Origin: Solicoccozyma terricola
Lineage: Eukaryota > Basidiomycota > Tremellomycetes > Filobasidiales > Piskurozymaceae
Assembly: GCA_001600875.1 (NCBI GenBank)
Contig: BCLD01000005.1
Location: 62,522 to 126,521, forward strand
Length of the DNA stretch: 64,000 bases
Reading direction: 5' to 3'
Shown here: positions 33,061-44,293 of the stretch, piece by piece
Layout of the letters: each line of letters opens with the position of its first letter
Position numbering within the stretch: position 1 is the stretch's first letter
Notes under the pieces: generated by a model
The model's input: only the letters and a program-made list of their open reading frames with translations
What the model was told of the DNA's origin: nothing
Databases searched by the model: none
Position numbers and translations under genes: made by a program

Positions 33061-35064
33061 CGCCTGACGTATCCGGAGGGGCACCCACCCGCCACGCAGT
33101 TTGCACCTGAAATTCCGACCTGGCTTCTTGCCCGGTGGACCATTCTTCCTGTAATCGAGTGCAGTTTCGCACCTCGCCATCCCCGACATCCCAAATGTGG
33201 TTGTCGATGTAGTTCCAATGGCGAGGGATACTTTGATCTTCCTTGTCTTCGGATCATCACCCAAAATCTATCCAGATTGTACCGGCGGTAGAGTCTCCAA
33301 TGGGGAGGAGCATCTTGTGACAATGGACAGCCCGGCGTTGTGAGCCGTTGATGACTCGCGCCCATTCACGGCCGTTTGGCGATGGCGGCCTTATATTCAC
33401 ACCCGGAAGACTGCATAATATCGCCTACAGTCAAAGATACCGCTCGCAACTCGCTGTTAGCAGTCAGTCCCCTCTGATGTTGGCGCTCACCGTGCGGTAC
33501 AAAGGAGTGCGACCGACCCTACCGATGATGTGGGATGGTTTTGAACGTTTTGACACGAGACCTTTCTTGGTGTCGACTTTGCTGAAAAGGCGTGAGGAAT
33601 TCCTTCCAGCAACTGTTCCGCGTGGCTACCAAGCTGGTTATTGTCAGCTTCAGACCTTGGATACAGGTGGAGGGCCTTGCTTGGTCTCTGGGACGCACTG
33701 CGAGCAGGCTACTTGAGGGACACAATCCCGAATGCGATATGTATCTTGTCTGGTTCTGCTCGTCCTCACGGCGTCATGCTTCGAGGAAGACCGGCCTAGG
33801 CTATTCAAGTCCCTTTGCCCCCGAACAATAGGATTCGCTTTCGCTCCTTGTACGCTTGTCTCGACCTCATACGAACCCTTGATACTACGCATACTAGATC
33901 CGACCGGTACTCACCACCCATCATCAACCGGGTTACCTTGGGTTCCCTTATCTGCGCACCTGTTGGCCATGATCATCTCCATAGCCTTCAACTCTTATGC
34001 TTACTCGGAACACCACCTGTCGGAATCACCTTCAATCCAAACATGGGTCTTCTCCTTCGTTTGTGACGAGCAAGTCGTAGTCCCCATATGGGGTTATGCG
34101 GCAAACGTGCGGGGTTAGGTAGAGGTGACCTGCGGTACGTTTACTGAACATTATAGGACGTGTCACCCTCCGTGCCTCAACCTCATCACCGCGCCTCAAG
34201 CTCATGCCTTCGCCAGGAGCTTGTAGTTGTACCGCTTTCAGCGATGATCATAGAAGCATCGGATGGATACCAGTGTCACCGGAACCTGTACGTTTTCCGA
34301 TATTGGACGCTTGACAAGTGCTCGGCGAAAAAGAAAAAGATAACGGGCGAAAGCGCCATTCGACGAGAGCTTGCGACTTTTTGAATTCAATTTCAGGGGA
34401 AAGCACTCAAGTTGGACCCGAACATCGTTGTGAGAGACTACATGGCTGGAGGGTCGTGAAGTGCGAATTCCTGCTCTTCGCCGTGGCGGGGCGGGGGGGG
34501 GAAAAGGGGGGGGGATGTCACGGATCCGAATCGCTGACACTGGAGGCAAACTGAAATGACCGTATCCAGGTCTAGAACGCCTCCGCAGCCGCAGCCTCTC
34601 CCAGAAAATATCCAGGAGCTGTCGATCCCATCCGCGCGGATAAAACATGCCCTTTCAGACCGCTCACATGCTGCTCTGGGTGCGCCTCGCAATCCTGTGG
34701 TGGATCTGAGCCTCATATGAGGAGCCAGTGACATTGCTGACAGGATAAATGAACGCCAAAACAATGCCTTGTAATCTGCTTCCTAGTCCTACTTGTACAT
34801 TTGGGAAGATGGATACACTTTTATCTCGCTAAACGCGTTTGAAAACCGCATCGTCTCATTGAGCCCCGTCATTGAGTCACTGACCAGGCATACCACCCTG
34901 CCCAACCCTAACGCTGATGCTGTCGCTTAGGGTCTTGCACCGGTACTGGTGTCCACTCGCTGCAGTTCTCACGATGGTCCCTTGATGGCGCTTTGGTAGA
35001 CTTCGTAGACAGCGACCACGCATCCTCTCTGGCTTTGACCCTGCATGTTCACCGGTGAGACACC
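33061..35064. other. 2-kb stretch without recognisable gene
   Basis: Many short overlapping frames occur on both strands and none has a domain or splice support. G-rich homopolymer tracts lie at 34489-34514. Nothing else can be assigned. Confidence 0.5.
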
Positions 35065-35287
35065 TGTAAAGACAGGGATTTTATGGACACGTGTCGGTCA
35101 CACAGTCAGCAAGTCTGGATCAGTCTAGGGATGCATATATAAATCTATATCAGTAATAAAAGCAGGATGCAGGTTTGGGCAGAGTAGAACTCGTCCGGGA
35201 CTACATAATACCTAGGTTATCGAGGTGGAGATGTAGAAGACTTCACCGAATCTCATTCCCAGTCTTGCCACCACTTTATTCGTAACA
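35065..35287 (+). mobile_element. Solo LTR-A
   Basis: It runs TGTAAAGACAGGG to TTCGTAACA (223 bp) and includes GGACACGTGTCGG, CTGGATCAGTCTAG and CTACATAATACCTAGG. Flanking 5-mers ACACC and CCACC differ at one base, so an aged target duplication is possible. The next ORF begins 36 bp after the LTR end. Confidence 0.8.
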
Positions 35288-35322
35288 CCACCTACCTGAA
35301 GTTTTACGTCCGACCACCACCC

Positions 35323-36031
35323 ATGTCTGTGCCCCACTCCGAACCACATGGAGGAGTCAACACCGAGCCCCGCAGTGGCAATTACGAGCCGCACCTTCGC
35401 GTCTATGCTGCACAGGCAACAGTCTGGGGTGGCCTGGGCCAACCGATGCCTGCTGACAACACAAACCAGCCTGGGCAAAGCAGCCCTGTGAGCGAACAGA
35501 CCGAGCAGAACCGTGACCCACTCGAGTGGCTGCCGAGGTGTACGTACTTTGGCAATGATGACGCGTTGGACATTGAGGGTGATCCTCCTAGCATTGGGGA
35601 AACAAGCCAATCTACAATTGTGGTGAACGTGCATGGCGATGATAATCTGCTTCTGGGATCACCAGAAGCAGACCTTCCGATTTGACAGTGCCTACATCCC
35701 GCGGACTCTGCCACTCGTGTTTGAACATTGCGGCGTGACCCAAGACACCTTCACAGCTGACATGAGAAAGCTTCAAGAACTTCACAAGGCTTGGCAGCAT
35801 GCTAGAACCGTCGAGATGATGGTGTGTGGCTTGACATGCGGCTTGATGGTCATCTGCATGTACCTAAACGAGCTTCAAGAAAACGACATCGACACACGCT
35901 ATCAAAAAAGGCTNGGGGTTATTGTTGCCGAGATGAACACACGTTATCGTCCTCGCGGTATNGTATGGAGTGTAAAATACAACAACCTCAACCCCTTCTC
36001 TGGAACCTACGTATCTTACGAGAGCTCCTAG
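35323..36031 (+). CDS. Hypothetical protein, weak Erf4/Golgin-A7-like pattern
   Basis: Exons 35323-35622 and 35666-36031 are joined by a 43-nt GT-AG intron and give 221 residues. The first half is polar and Gly/Pro-rich. The second has FRFDSAYIPRTLPLVFEHCG, VTQDTFTADMRKLQELHKAW, a hydrophobic stretch MMVCGLTCGLMVICMYL and RYQKR.GVIVAEMNTRYRPRG. That layout recalls the Erf4/Golgin-A7 subunit of Ras palmitoyltransferases: a short palmitoylated membrane stretch followed by a basic helix and YxPRG. The match is from memory and weak. Ns at 35914 and 35962 each hide a residue. The gene starts immediately behind a solo LTR-A, which may supply its promoter. Confidence 0.5.
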
Positions 36032-36828
36032 CCTGGGAATTTGACATAACACCATGTCTCTCGTGTCGTATACTTACAATTCGACGCTCTCTTTCCCACA
36101 CCCTAAGCATTGGAACCAAAATATACAGCTTGTAACCAAACAACGTCTCAACACCGTTCCGGGAAGTGTGGGTCTGCGAAGCATTCGGCCGCTCCGCCAA
36201 ATTTGTCAAACAACTCATCACAGGGTTTCCAGCACGTCGAATGCCCAGGTCGTACCTAAACATGTGATGTTGTGAGTGAGGCTATACAGGAGTCGACCCT
36301 TGCGAGCAGGGCAACACTCACCCGTGTGCGTGGCCTTTTGCAGNACAAGCTTGGCATTTGGCTTGCCCTCCAGGGATTTGTCGATATCGAGACCCTGATC
36401 GAAGATATCAGCAAGGAGCCCCCCATAAATGCCNCCGACGAGCAGCTCACCTTCAACGCCGTGGCAAAGTCCGAAAAGTTCGTCCCGGTCGCCTCACCCT
36501 TTTGAATGACGATCGCACCAGCAACTACTATACCCAAACCGACGATCAGGGCGGGAAGGTATGCCCTCCAAAGCACCCAGGCTTTATATGAAAATGCTTG
36601 GACAAAGGTTGTCACCGTGCAGTTTGTCACCAATGTAGTCCGGAATTCCGGCGTGCCGATCAAGCTCATGCTGGTGTTCAGCATCAAATCATTGAGCCCT
36701 AAGACCACGTCGTCCATGATGAGTAGAGCTTCCGGTGGGACATTGCGATTGTTGCTGACGTGCGAGAACGTGGCGGCCAGGGCGAAGGATTGGTTGGAGA
36801 CCAGGTGGATACCTTGTTTCTGATACAT
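35988..36828 (-). CDS. Hypothetical membrane protein (C-terminal part)
   Basis: The first readable exon (36828 to about 36321) gives IHLVSNQSFALAATF, NDLMLNTSMSLIGTPEFRTT and a single clear membrane helix (WRAYLPALIVGLGIVVAGAIV), then GTNFSDFATALKV. An intron with GTGAGT donor and TTTAG acceptor joins CKRPRTR to YDLGIRRAGNPVM. Basidiomycetes carry many such proteins with a lumenal domain, one helix near the C-terminus and a short cytosolic tail; the function is unknown. The 5' part is not evident. The last exon overlaps the end of the plus-strand gene, so its stop is uncertain. Confidence 0.45.
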
Positions 36829-37110
36829 TACCCACCTCCTGCTGAGTGTCCGTTGTAGTGGACAGAACCTCTGTAGAGCGAGACACCGGAGACACCCGGT
36901 GTGTGATATGCATGTCTTGTCGAGCTACAAGAGACGGGGCACATTACGTACACTATTCCTCTCGTAGTACATAATAGACTACCTGCATCGTCCCTGTCGA
37001 ATGATATCGCAGTTGTAATGCAAGGGGGTTGAGCAAACAATGAATAGACAGGCTGTCTTTTGAGTTTTTATGTTCGTTGCCCCCACAGCAAAGACTCTGT
37101 TCTCAAGGAA

Positions 37111-37434
37111 AGCGTCATAGACCTGGATTATCGCGTGGCATCGTAGTGGAGCTGGAGCCGGTGGTGGAGGTGACGGTCCGCTACCATCCGCCGCACAGAT
37201 CCCCAATCTGGCTCTCCTCGACCAGGCCCTGGCGGCCCTCGATATCGCCAACCGAACAGCTCAGGCTTTACAGTGGGAACTGTTCGCTCTGTGGTGGAAG
37301 TTCGTCAGCGGAGCGTTCGGCGAGCCGACCGACCCTAAGAAGACAGCCCGCTTGAAGAATGAGCTGGTGCTGCCGCTAGTCAAACGAATCAAAACTCTGG
37401 TCCCGACAGCGGTGGGAAATTGTAGGCTTCGATG
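37111..37434 (+). CDS. Unidentified exon within the dispersed repeat unit
   Basis: An open stretch from an acceptor-like CATAG at 37110 reads PSAAQIPNLALLDQALAALD, ANRTAQALQWELFALWWKFV, FGEPTDPKKTARLKNEL and LVKRIKTLVPTAVGN, then TGA. It is strongly protein-like with an amphipathic, Trp-rich helix. I do not know the family. It lies opposite and partly over the Ala/Thr/Pro-rich gene, so only one of the two may be real at their overlap. Confidence 0.4.
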
Positions 37435-37964
37435 AGTGTTCCCTGAAGAGCTTTGATGGGGGTAAAGAGCGCAGCTGGCGGGGACGTTGGTGTGGTTGCC
37501 GTAGCCGTAGCAGTGGCGAGGTTTGAGGCAGGCAGAAGGATCGAGGGAACTGCGGATGTACTGGCGATGGCAGGTACTTCAGTGGTTAAGGCGGGTGATA
37601 GGGCCACACCTTCTTGTCGGACTGATGGGTTGATACCATTGGTCTGAATGGCGGTCTGGGCCGAGGCGGCGGCCGGTGGAATCACTGAGCAAGGTGGTGG
37701 TCAGCTGTAAACTCATGGACGTAATGAACCAGATGAGAACTCGGGCCCTGGTGTTCGAACAACTGGAGCCACCTTATCCAGCGTAGTGATGTTAGCTGCA
37801 GCCTCCCTCGGTTCCGGAGCAGTGATCGAAGCCGGCGCAGGGGCAGCAGGAGTCGCGGTAAGAGCCGAAGCCGATAGAGCAGTCAGTGCAGAAGCCACAG
37901 CAGGAGTCACCGAACGTCTCCCAGGGATTGTGTTGATGCTAGCAGGTGTCATCGCGTAAAACAT
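37389..37964 (-). CDS. Ala/Thr/Pro-rich repeat-family protein
   Basis: ATG at 37964 (MFYAMTPASINTIPGRRSV) leads into exon one (to 37730). A 45-nt GT-AG intron is followed by exon two (37684-37389), giving 176 residues. The composition is dominated by Ala, Thr, Pro and Ser. Near-identical N-termini recur at 48678-48540, and exon two recurs at 15940-16165, so this is a multicopy element-borne or duplicated ORF. No catalytic motif, signal peptide or membrane helix is visible. The 19-bp palindrome lies on both sides (37043-37061 and 38082-38100). Confidence 0.5.
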
Positions 37965-38187
37965 ATGATGCGACGATTCTGGACGGAGACCATCGCTCGA
38001 TCGCTGGTTATTTCCGCTCGCGACATTCGCTGCCAAAATGTGAGGTTCGTGTCTGCCCACGCAGAGGGAGAGAGAACCACGAAAAGACAGCCTGTCCTTT
38101 CACACGCTTCTGCGGACTTGCTGTACTAGTTCGCAGGCCCATTTACAGCGTCATGAAATGTTTGCTGCGGGCAACTATAGCAGGCTG

Positions 38188-38260
38188 GGTGTTCAAATAA
38201 CCGTGCTAGAGCGCTCTATCACCCCGGACAGTAGGAAACTCGATCTCAATTACCAATCAC
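38188..38260 (+). mobile_element. LTR-B fragment
   Basis: GCAGGCTGGG then TGTTCAAATAACCGTG, AGAGCGCTCTATCAC and CGGACAGTAGGA copy the first third of LTR-B. GCAGGCTGGG before TGTT also precedes the copy at 1137 and may be its polypurine-side border. 38261-38474 carries only scraps of the same LTR (CTAGCTGTCTC near 38372). Confidence 0.6.
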
Positions 38261-38474
38261 CAACAATAGACTCTTTCGCCTCTTTTCTGTCTCTTTGGCC
38301 CCAAGACATGTAAGACCGCTGGAACAGCCTCTGTACCTAGGGGACATAATTGTGTCATCGTCCTAACTGCCTAGCTGTCTCTTTTGCCCCCTTTAGTATA
38401 TAGTTCTCATTGAAAAGCTCACACTTTTCGTCGCCAAAGCATCACGCTCGACATTTCCTTGGGAACATGGTGGT

Positions 38475-38972
38475 CTAGACGCCATCGCAGAACGACACCA
38501 TGGCGTACTTGCCATTCCTGATCCATGCCAACCCTGGTGCCTCCTCGTCCAACCTTTTCACCGTTTCCTGGTCCGGAACACCAACGCAGACGTCTGCCTT
38601 GTTTGTCCTCAAAGCCAGGATCTTCAGCCCGCTATCATGGCCAATCGGTCCAAGGGCTTTCTTGAACGGGGAAGTGTAAGGCCGGGACCGATCGCTTGTG
38701 AGCTTACGAGAAATTCAATCGAGTGCACATATTGCAGGAATATCATTCTGTTGGCCCAACAGCATCTTGTTGTGTAGCCAATGGCGAGGCAGCGATCCAT
38801 CCCTTTGGAATAATCATGCCGTCGGAGGTTATTAGATCGTGGGTTGCGTATCGAACTAGCAATAGATTCGTGTAAAAGCTCCACTTTCACGCATGCATGC
38901 TTCGCTGAAGGGCATATTGTTGGCTGGGTAGATGCCCTTGGTAGGTGGATTGTGTCGGATCTCGCCCTCAAA
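38475..38972 (-). pseudogene. Cytochrome P450 remnant joined to an unidentified C-terminus
   Basis: The minus strand from 38972 reads FEGEIRHNPPTKGIYPANN, then MPFSEACMRES, which has the ExxR of the P450 K helix. After a frame break at ATCTATTGCTAG comes VRYATHDLITSDGMIIPKGW, IAASPLATQQDA, the usual region after the K helix. The haem-binding FxxGxRxCxG is absent. Downstream (38640-38475) a different frame gives ALRTNKADVCVGVPDQETV, KRLDEEAPGLAWIRNGKYAM and SFCDGV-stop. I cannot assign this and it is not P450. The gene is a fragment, probably fused by deletion. Confidence 0.5.
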
Positions 38973-39623
38973 CTGACTAAGAAGGTGTGGGTTTCGAAAG
39001 AGGTGAAGGGTGGTCCAGGAGAAGGGTGCCTGCAGTATTAACGTGGGCAGCGGTGATCAGGATCAGATATCTGCACGGGGAGTATTAGCGTCCCAAAATA
39101 GAATTCGAAGTGCGACAAACTGGAACGATCTACCAGACTAAGCACCTGGCTCTGCGATTCAAACGGATCGCCGAGATCGGAACCAGAAAACCTCCCCACT
39201 ACTCTCCACCCTGGAGGAAACACGGAGTAAAAGTGGACGATGCACCTGCGCACCGGTATTTATACTTCCGACAACATCAACAACCAGGGTGGCATCCACA
39301 CTGCCTTCAGGAAATGTGGTCCGCACGACATATATGTATGAGAATTCACCTTCTCCGTAACAACCATCGTAAGCATCCCATTCACCACGATACTCCATTC
39401 ACTGGTAGACGCAGTTCATGTATATGCATACTGGGCTCCTTTTCTACTGCATGATTTGCGCTTATACGTCTTTTAAGTGATATTGGCCTGCACCGCGATC
39501 AAACCCTGTGTCAGAACTTCAACATCAACCGGTTGATGTTCTTCATTGTAGACACTGAGACGTATCTGTTTCATCGGCCATCCAACGGACCCTAACAGGA
39601 TGCTGTTCAACCTGCCAGCAATC
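38973..39623. other. Possible further minus-strand exons, unassigned
   Basis: A minus frame starting MEYRGEWDAYDGCYGEGEFS (39398) and another at 39160-39045 look partly coding. The stretch 39620-39473 (RLNSILLGSVGWPMKQIRLS) could be a last exon of the phosphoesterase to its right. None can be joined with confidence. Confidence 0.3.
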
Positions 39624-41213
39624 CTATGAGCGGGCGTTTTGCTCGGAAGGGCTGGGCAAGTCGAACGGCGCATCGTCGCGCCGCTCAGCCAGGATGAGAT
39701 GCTCAAATGTCGACGACCATGCGGTGCGGGGTGTGAACGTGGGGAGATTCCATAGCTGGCCAAGGGTGGCGATGATGGATGTGGCCGAGTACTCTCCGCC
39801 CTGGTTGGCGCTCTTGTGCTCCACAATGCCCTTGCCCACCCAGGGCGAGATGAGCATCGTGGGCACTCGGACACCCAGCCGGTCGAAAGGAAAAGTAATG
39901 TTAACGCCGTCCAGCGCTGCCTCGCTGTAGGTCAGGTTGTCGCCCGCAGGAACATTGACTGGCGGAGGAACGTGGTCGGCAAATCCGCCTGAGGTAGTGA
40001 GCAAGTGTCAGCGATGCGACAATATATGAAGCCGGCTCTGCCCTGCCCTGCCCCCGCCCTCACCATGCTCGTCGAATGTCAGAACAAACAGCGTCTCATT
40101 CCATTGGGGGGAAGTCCGGAGTGCATCGTAAACCTTCTTGACAAAGGCTTCACCCATACTGACTGGGGATGGCGGGTGAAACGAGTCGTAGCTGCAGCAN
40201 TCTGGGTTGATATAGGAGAGCTGGGGGAGTTTACCGTCTNTGGCGTTGGTGTAGAACTGGCTGAGGGGNTTNATGTTNGTCTCGTATGCCTTGNTTTGGA
40301 NGGTCCAGTTGTANAACAAGGCATCNGGATTGAATCCNCCCGAGGCTTTGTCGTTCGGTGTGATGTAACCAGCAGTCGCGTTCGTGGTGTTTGAGTAGTT
40401 TATCCACGAGATGTTCTTCTCCGAGAGGGCCTGGAAGATGGAAAGCTGGGGAAGACCACCCCAGTTGAATCCGACGTCGTTACGGCCATGGCCGTGGGAG
40501 GTGCCCGAGGTGAGATAGGCGCGATTGGGATTGGTGGGACCTGGGACGTCAGCGAACCACCTGTCGAAGAGGACNTATTCTTGCGCGAGCGTCTTCATGA
40601 TCGGGATTCGGTCGCAAGANAGGTAATCGATNGACCTGACACCCACGGAGATGTTATCCGCCTTGTACCTGTTGAGCTGCGGNGCGAAAGGGCAGGNAGT
40701 CNCCGACANTCAGGCAGTCACCCTGCGACAGGACANNAGTCATACAGCCAAGGNAACAGGCCTCGGGATACGCACCTGCTGCGTAACGAAACCATCCATT
40801 ACTGGCTTTTGAACACCACTTTTTACAAGAGTTTCATCAGGATGCCAGGTACCAAACGCTTGCATGTTGACGCCGCTGATGCCATGATCCGGGTCCTCTG
40901 GGGAGACATCGGGCAAGGTGTTGGTAGCACAAACCGATCCGAGATTGCCGCTTGTGATGTTGATGGGGTTGCAGTAATGTTTTCCAACGAGAGTGTTGAT
41001 GTCGTCCTGGTAGGACATGTCGCCGAAGAAGCTGTCGAACGAGCGGTTTTCCAGAACCAGGACGACAACATTCTTGATGGAATCCTTCCAGCTAGACGAG
41101 ACGACGCTTCCAGCTGCGCCTCTGTGTGCGCCGTGCTCAGCCGGGGCGGGAGACGCCAGTACGGAGGCGGCCAAGAGTAAACCGCCCAAAACGGAAGTCG
41201 AAGCGGATAGCAT
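39624..41213 (-). CDS. Secreted phosphoesterase (phospholipase C / acid phosphatase family)
   Basis: Three exons (41213-40776, 40676-40064, 39988-39624) give 471 residues in one frame. The N-terminus is a signal peptide (SVLGGLLLAASVLASPAPA). The enzyme family is shown by NVVVLVLENRSFDSFFGDM near the start, DRWFADVPGPTNPNRAYLTSG, PQLSIFQAL and LTFDEHGGFADHVPPP, where the metal-binding DEHGGxxDHV spans an intron. It should hydrolyse phosphate esters or phospholipid headgroups outside the cell. N-glycosylation sites (NIT, NYSNTT) fit secretion. At least ten Ns in exon two and intron one hide single residues. The gene faces a second phosphatase of the same fold 860 bp away. Confidence 0.85.
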
Positions 41214-42072
41214 GGTTCTTTGCAGGGCGTGGATGAGGGAGAAGCCAGGCTGAATTAACCACGCACTGCTCTAGCCGTGGCTTTATAGCTAAAGGTTGTT
41301 CTCGCTACTGGGACAACCGCACCAACCGCACCCAGTACACCGCGGTGAATCCCACGCACGTTCTTTTCGCTCATGCTTTTCATGCTGTTGCTGCTTCCCA
41401 TTGATTACTGTGTCGTCATATTCCAGCGTCAAAGTCATATGGTCAGTAAATAAGTCTTGTGGAAACTATCGAGCGCTAGTGCTGACCGTAGGAATTGTCA
41501 CACTGTCTCCCCTCCGACCGGGCTCCTATCTACATCTGCTTGCAGCCGACGGTGCAAGAAAGATCATGTTTGCACACAGGCCGGGAAAGCGTTCATTACC
41601 GACCTATGAACTGTGAGCCACGCTATGGTAATAACGGCTTGCGGTTAGTCCTGTTGTTTGATATGATGCACACGGTGCACTCAGGCAACAGCCTGTGACG
41701 GGGTTGCGAACATCGTATCACAACAAACGTGTTTCGAGGTGTGTTGAGTCGGCGTGAAATATTTGAATATGAATATCTGAATGCTCGCAAGCAATTCGGT
41801 CAATTGACGATTCTATTTCTAGCGACGAGTGGAGGTTCAATTTATTCAATTTACGGCCAAAAAACGTATATCGCTATGACGTCCGGATGATGCATCGTCC
41901 AGGAATAGCGACCCGCACTGTTCATGAATATGAACGAACGTGTTATCGCAAGGTGTACAAGTTCGCTGCTAGAAGAACCGGCAGAGTGACGAGTATAAAT
42001 GCAGTGGACGAGGATCCTTGGTATCACCCCCCAGGTCCTCACATCGTTTAACGTCGATCACATTATAGTGCC
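41214..42072. other. Shared upstream region of two divergent phosphoesterases
   Basis: No frame is supported. A TATA-like TTTATAGCTAAAGG lies near 41280 for the minus gene and GAGTATAAATGC near 41991 for the plus gene. Confidence 0.5.
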
Positions 42073-42720
42073 ATGATCTGCGCCTTGCTAGCACTATCCT
42101 CAATCGTCCTCCGCGCGTCGGGACAGATCATCCCAGCCTTTACTCCGCCCGCCGCCTGTCCCGTATGCACGTCAAGCAACTAGTGAGTTAGTCAGGGACG
42201 TAGATCGTGGATGGTGGTACTGACATCCATACCATTCCAATAACAGCACCGGCCGAAACAATGGCTCCCTCCCAGTCCAGCGTCGGGTACCCGGAAAGGC
42301 ATATTCAAGGTTCATCCAGATATGGCTCGAGGTGACCANCAGTTCCACTGGATTGTACCCGAAGCTCTTTTCTTCAGCTGACTTCGCTGCTTGCACAGAA
42401 CACCGACTTTGACACCGCTCAAGCCTCGTCCACGTTTCAGAAGTTGGCTTCGGATGGCATCCTCTTGACAAACTACAACGGCGTGACGCATCCCAGTGAG
42501 GTGAGTTGGCTCTCCGGGTTGTCCACCTGGGATGGAAGGATACCGAGCTGAACTGTCCCCTTTCACAGCCGAACTATGTCGCATCGATAGCAGGAGACTT
42601 CTTTGGCATGAGAGACGACAGTAAGCCTTTGGCCCCTCCATGAACACCTTCGTCGCCATAGCTGATCATCCCCCCTAAAGGTTTCTATGCACTTCCATTG
42701 CTGCCATCCTATGCCATTGT
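42073..42720 (+). pseudogene. Acid phosphatase (phosphoesterase family), 3'-truncated
   Basis: Exons 42073-42182, 42247-42331, 42399-42500 and 42569-42620 have short GT-AG introns of 64-68 nt and stay in frame. The signal peptide is MICALLALSSIVLRASG. AYSRFIQIWLE joins to NTDFDTAQASSTFQKLASDG, ILLTNYNGVTHPSE, PNYVASIAGDFFGMRDD, the diagnostic N-terminal half of fungal acid phosphatases of this family. After the fifth exon start (42681, SFYALPLLPS) the frame ends and no DEHGG-type half follows. The product would lack half of the active site. One N lies at 42339. Confidence 0.8.
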
Positions 42721-43349
42721 CCGATTGCTTGGCCGCTGAACAAGGGCTGATTTTCCACATGGCCGGTGAGCGATGGCAATACAAGCCTTTCGAGATAACG
42801 CGCTTTGTTGGAGGTCTCGGCGTTTTCTCGGGTCGCATCACCACATTCCCCCCTTCAACGTGAGTCAGCCATGATCATGTACTGCAGATACGGCGCGCGC
42901 TGACTCTGAAGGGAAAACTCCTAACAGGCGATTCTGCTTACCATCTGCTTACCATCATCGGTTTGCACAACTGCGTCACCACATCTGAATCACGAACAAG
43001 GTCCGCCTCCATGGACCCATCCTTGCGTGAGTAGCCGCGTCGATTGCTCTTATGATCCGCCGCTCACACTATCAATTCCCTCAGCAACGTCACCTTGGTT
43101 CCCATCGCCGGTGCTCTGTGAGGTTTATCACCACCACCAAAGCCAACTCTCGTCTCAAAATAAGAATTCTCCCCATCCCAGCACCCCGATGTAAATCAGC
43201 AGCGTCCTCATCGTCCCCATCATGAGCTTAGGCGGTGATATGTATGGCGTGGCATTGCATGGAGTGGTATACATTGCCATCAGTTCTCTCATTTCTACAC
43301 AGTTACTTCCATGACCACCAATCTGACCCCAACAACCACCACCTACACA
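42721..43349. other. No recognisable gene
   Basis: Short frames only. The expected 3' half of the acid phosphatase is not here. It ends at an LTR-B. Confidence 0.5.
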
Positions 43350-43539
43350 AATGAAATGGTTGTTTTCTCTACAAAAGTACAACTCTGGCTCGACATTCCC
43401 TGGATCTTTATAGTTAAAGAGACAGCTAGAGGACAATGATTGACCTGATACCGTTCCTCCGGGCAATTGTCCGATTGTCCGTAGGAGTGTCCTACTGTTC
43501 GGAGTGATAGAGCGCTCTAAAGACACGGTTATTTCAACA
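43350..43539 (-). mobile_element. LTR-B inserted in or beside a copia remnant
   Basis: This is the reverse complement of the 1137-1329 LTR (blocks GAAATGGTTG, CTCGACATTCCCTGG, CAGCTAGAGGACAATG), ending TTATTTCAACA. Copia coding sequence begins at the next base. No 5-bp duplication is visible. Confidence 0.75.
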
Positions 43540-43955
43540 CACTGCTCCCTCAAAGCATATTGATATTCGCTACAAGCATGCCAGGGAGATGTGGTTGGAT
43601 GGCAAAATCAATCTGGAGTACTGCCCAACAGAACAAATGTTGGCCGACATTCTCAAAAACTCTCTTGATTCCCGTCGCTTCAGCATTATCCGTGGTCAAA
43701 TGGGACTGAAGGGTTGGCTTCCGGGAGTGAGGAGGCGTGTTCGACTCTCGTTAAGATAGCATTTATGGACACGTGTCCGTGACACTGTCAGCAAGTCTGG
43801 ATCAGTCTAGGATGCATCAATATAAAGTAGGATGCAGGTTTAGCAGAGTAGAACTCGTCTGGGACTACACAATACCTAGGTTTTCGAGATAGAGATGTAG
43901 AAGAAGACTTCACCGAATTTTCATTCCCAGTTTTGACACCCCTTTATTCGTAACA
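43540..43955 (+). mobile_element. Copia Pol C-terminus followed by its 3' LTR-A
   Basis: SKHIDIRYKHAREMWLDGKI, LEYCPTEQMLADILK and GQMGLKGWLPGVRRR form the end of a copia RNase H domain. LTR-A (43738-43955) follows directly, with TTAAGATAGC, GGACACGTGTCCG and TTTATTCGTAACA. Everything upstream of SKHIDIR is lost at the LTR-B border. Confidence 0.85.
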
Positions 43956-43964
43956 ACTCTGAGT

Positions 43965-44128
43965 GGCAAATTTCCTAGAACATTCTGGAGATTGCTCAGG
44001 GTTCTGATGGAGAATTCTCCAGCATGACCTAGAAGGTTCACTCCCTCCAGCTCAAGTATATATATAGCAGACAGATGTAGACTAGACATCACCACTCCAG
44101 AGACACGAGCATTCTTTCTAACGGGCGT
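43965..44128 (-). repeat. Dispersed repeat F, copy 2
   Basis: Inverted relative to 810-985 and similar throughout (TAGGAAATTTGCCA, CTGGAGGGAGTGAACCTTC, AGAAAGAATGCTC on the minus strand). It lies 10 bp beyond an LTR-A end. Confidence 0.6.
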
Positions 44129-44293
44129 TCAGTTGAATTTTATAAACAGTTGAATTATATAAATGAATGGAAAAAGCCGGAAACTAATTATCGAAGTACG
44201 AACAGTCATGCCTTCCTGAAATTCTTCAGCTTTCTCGTCCTTCTGGTTTGCTTTGCCTGCCGAATCCTTGTGACTTGTGAATCCTTGTGATTT

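Noticed and set aside
33348..33892. Overlapping frames of 70-120 codons
   Set aside because: No strand or frame stands out and none has a motif or splice support.
42172..42844. Minus-strand frames over the acid phosphatase
   Set aside because: The plus strand gives spliced exons with clear family sequence; the minus frames do not.
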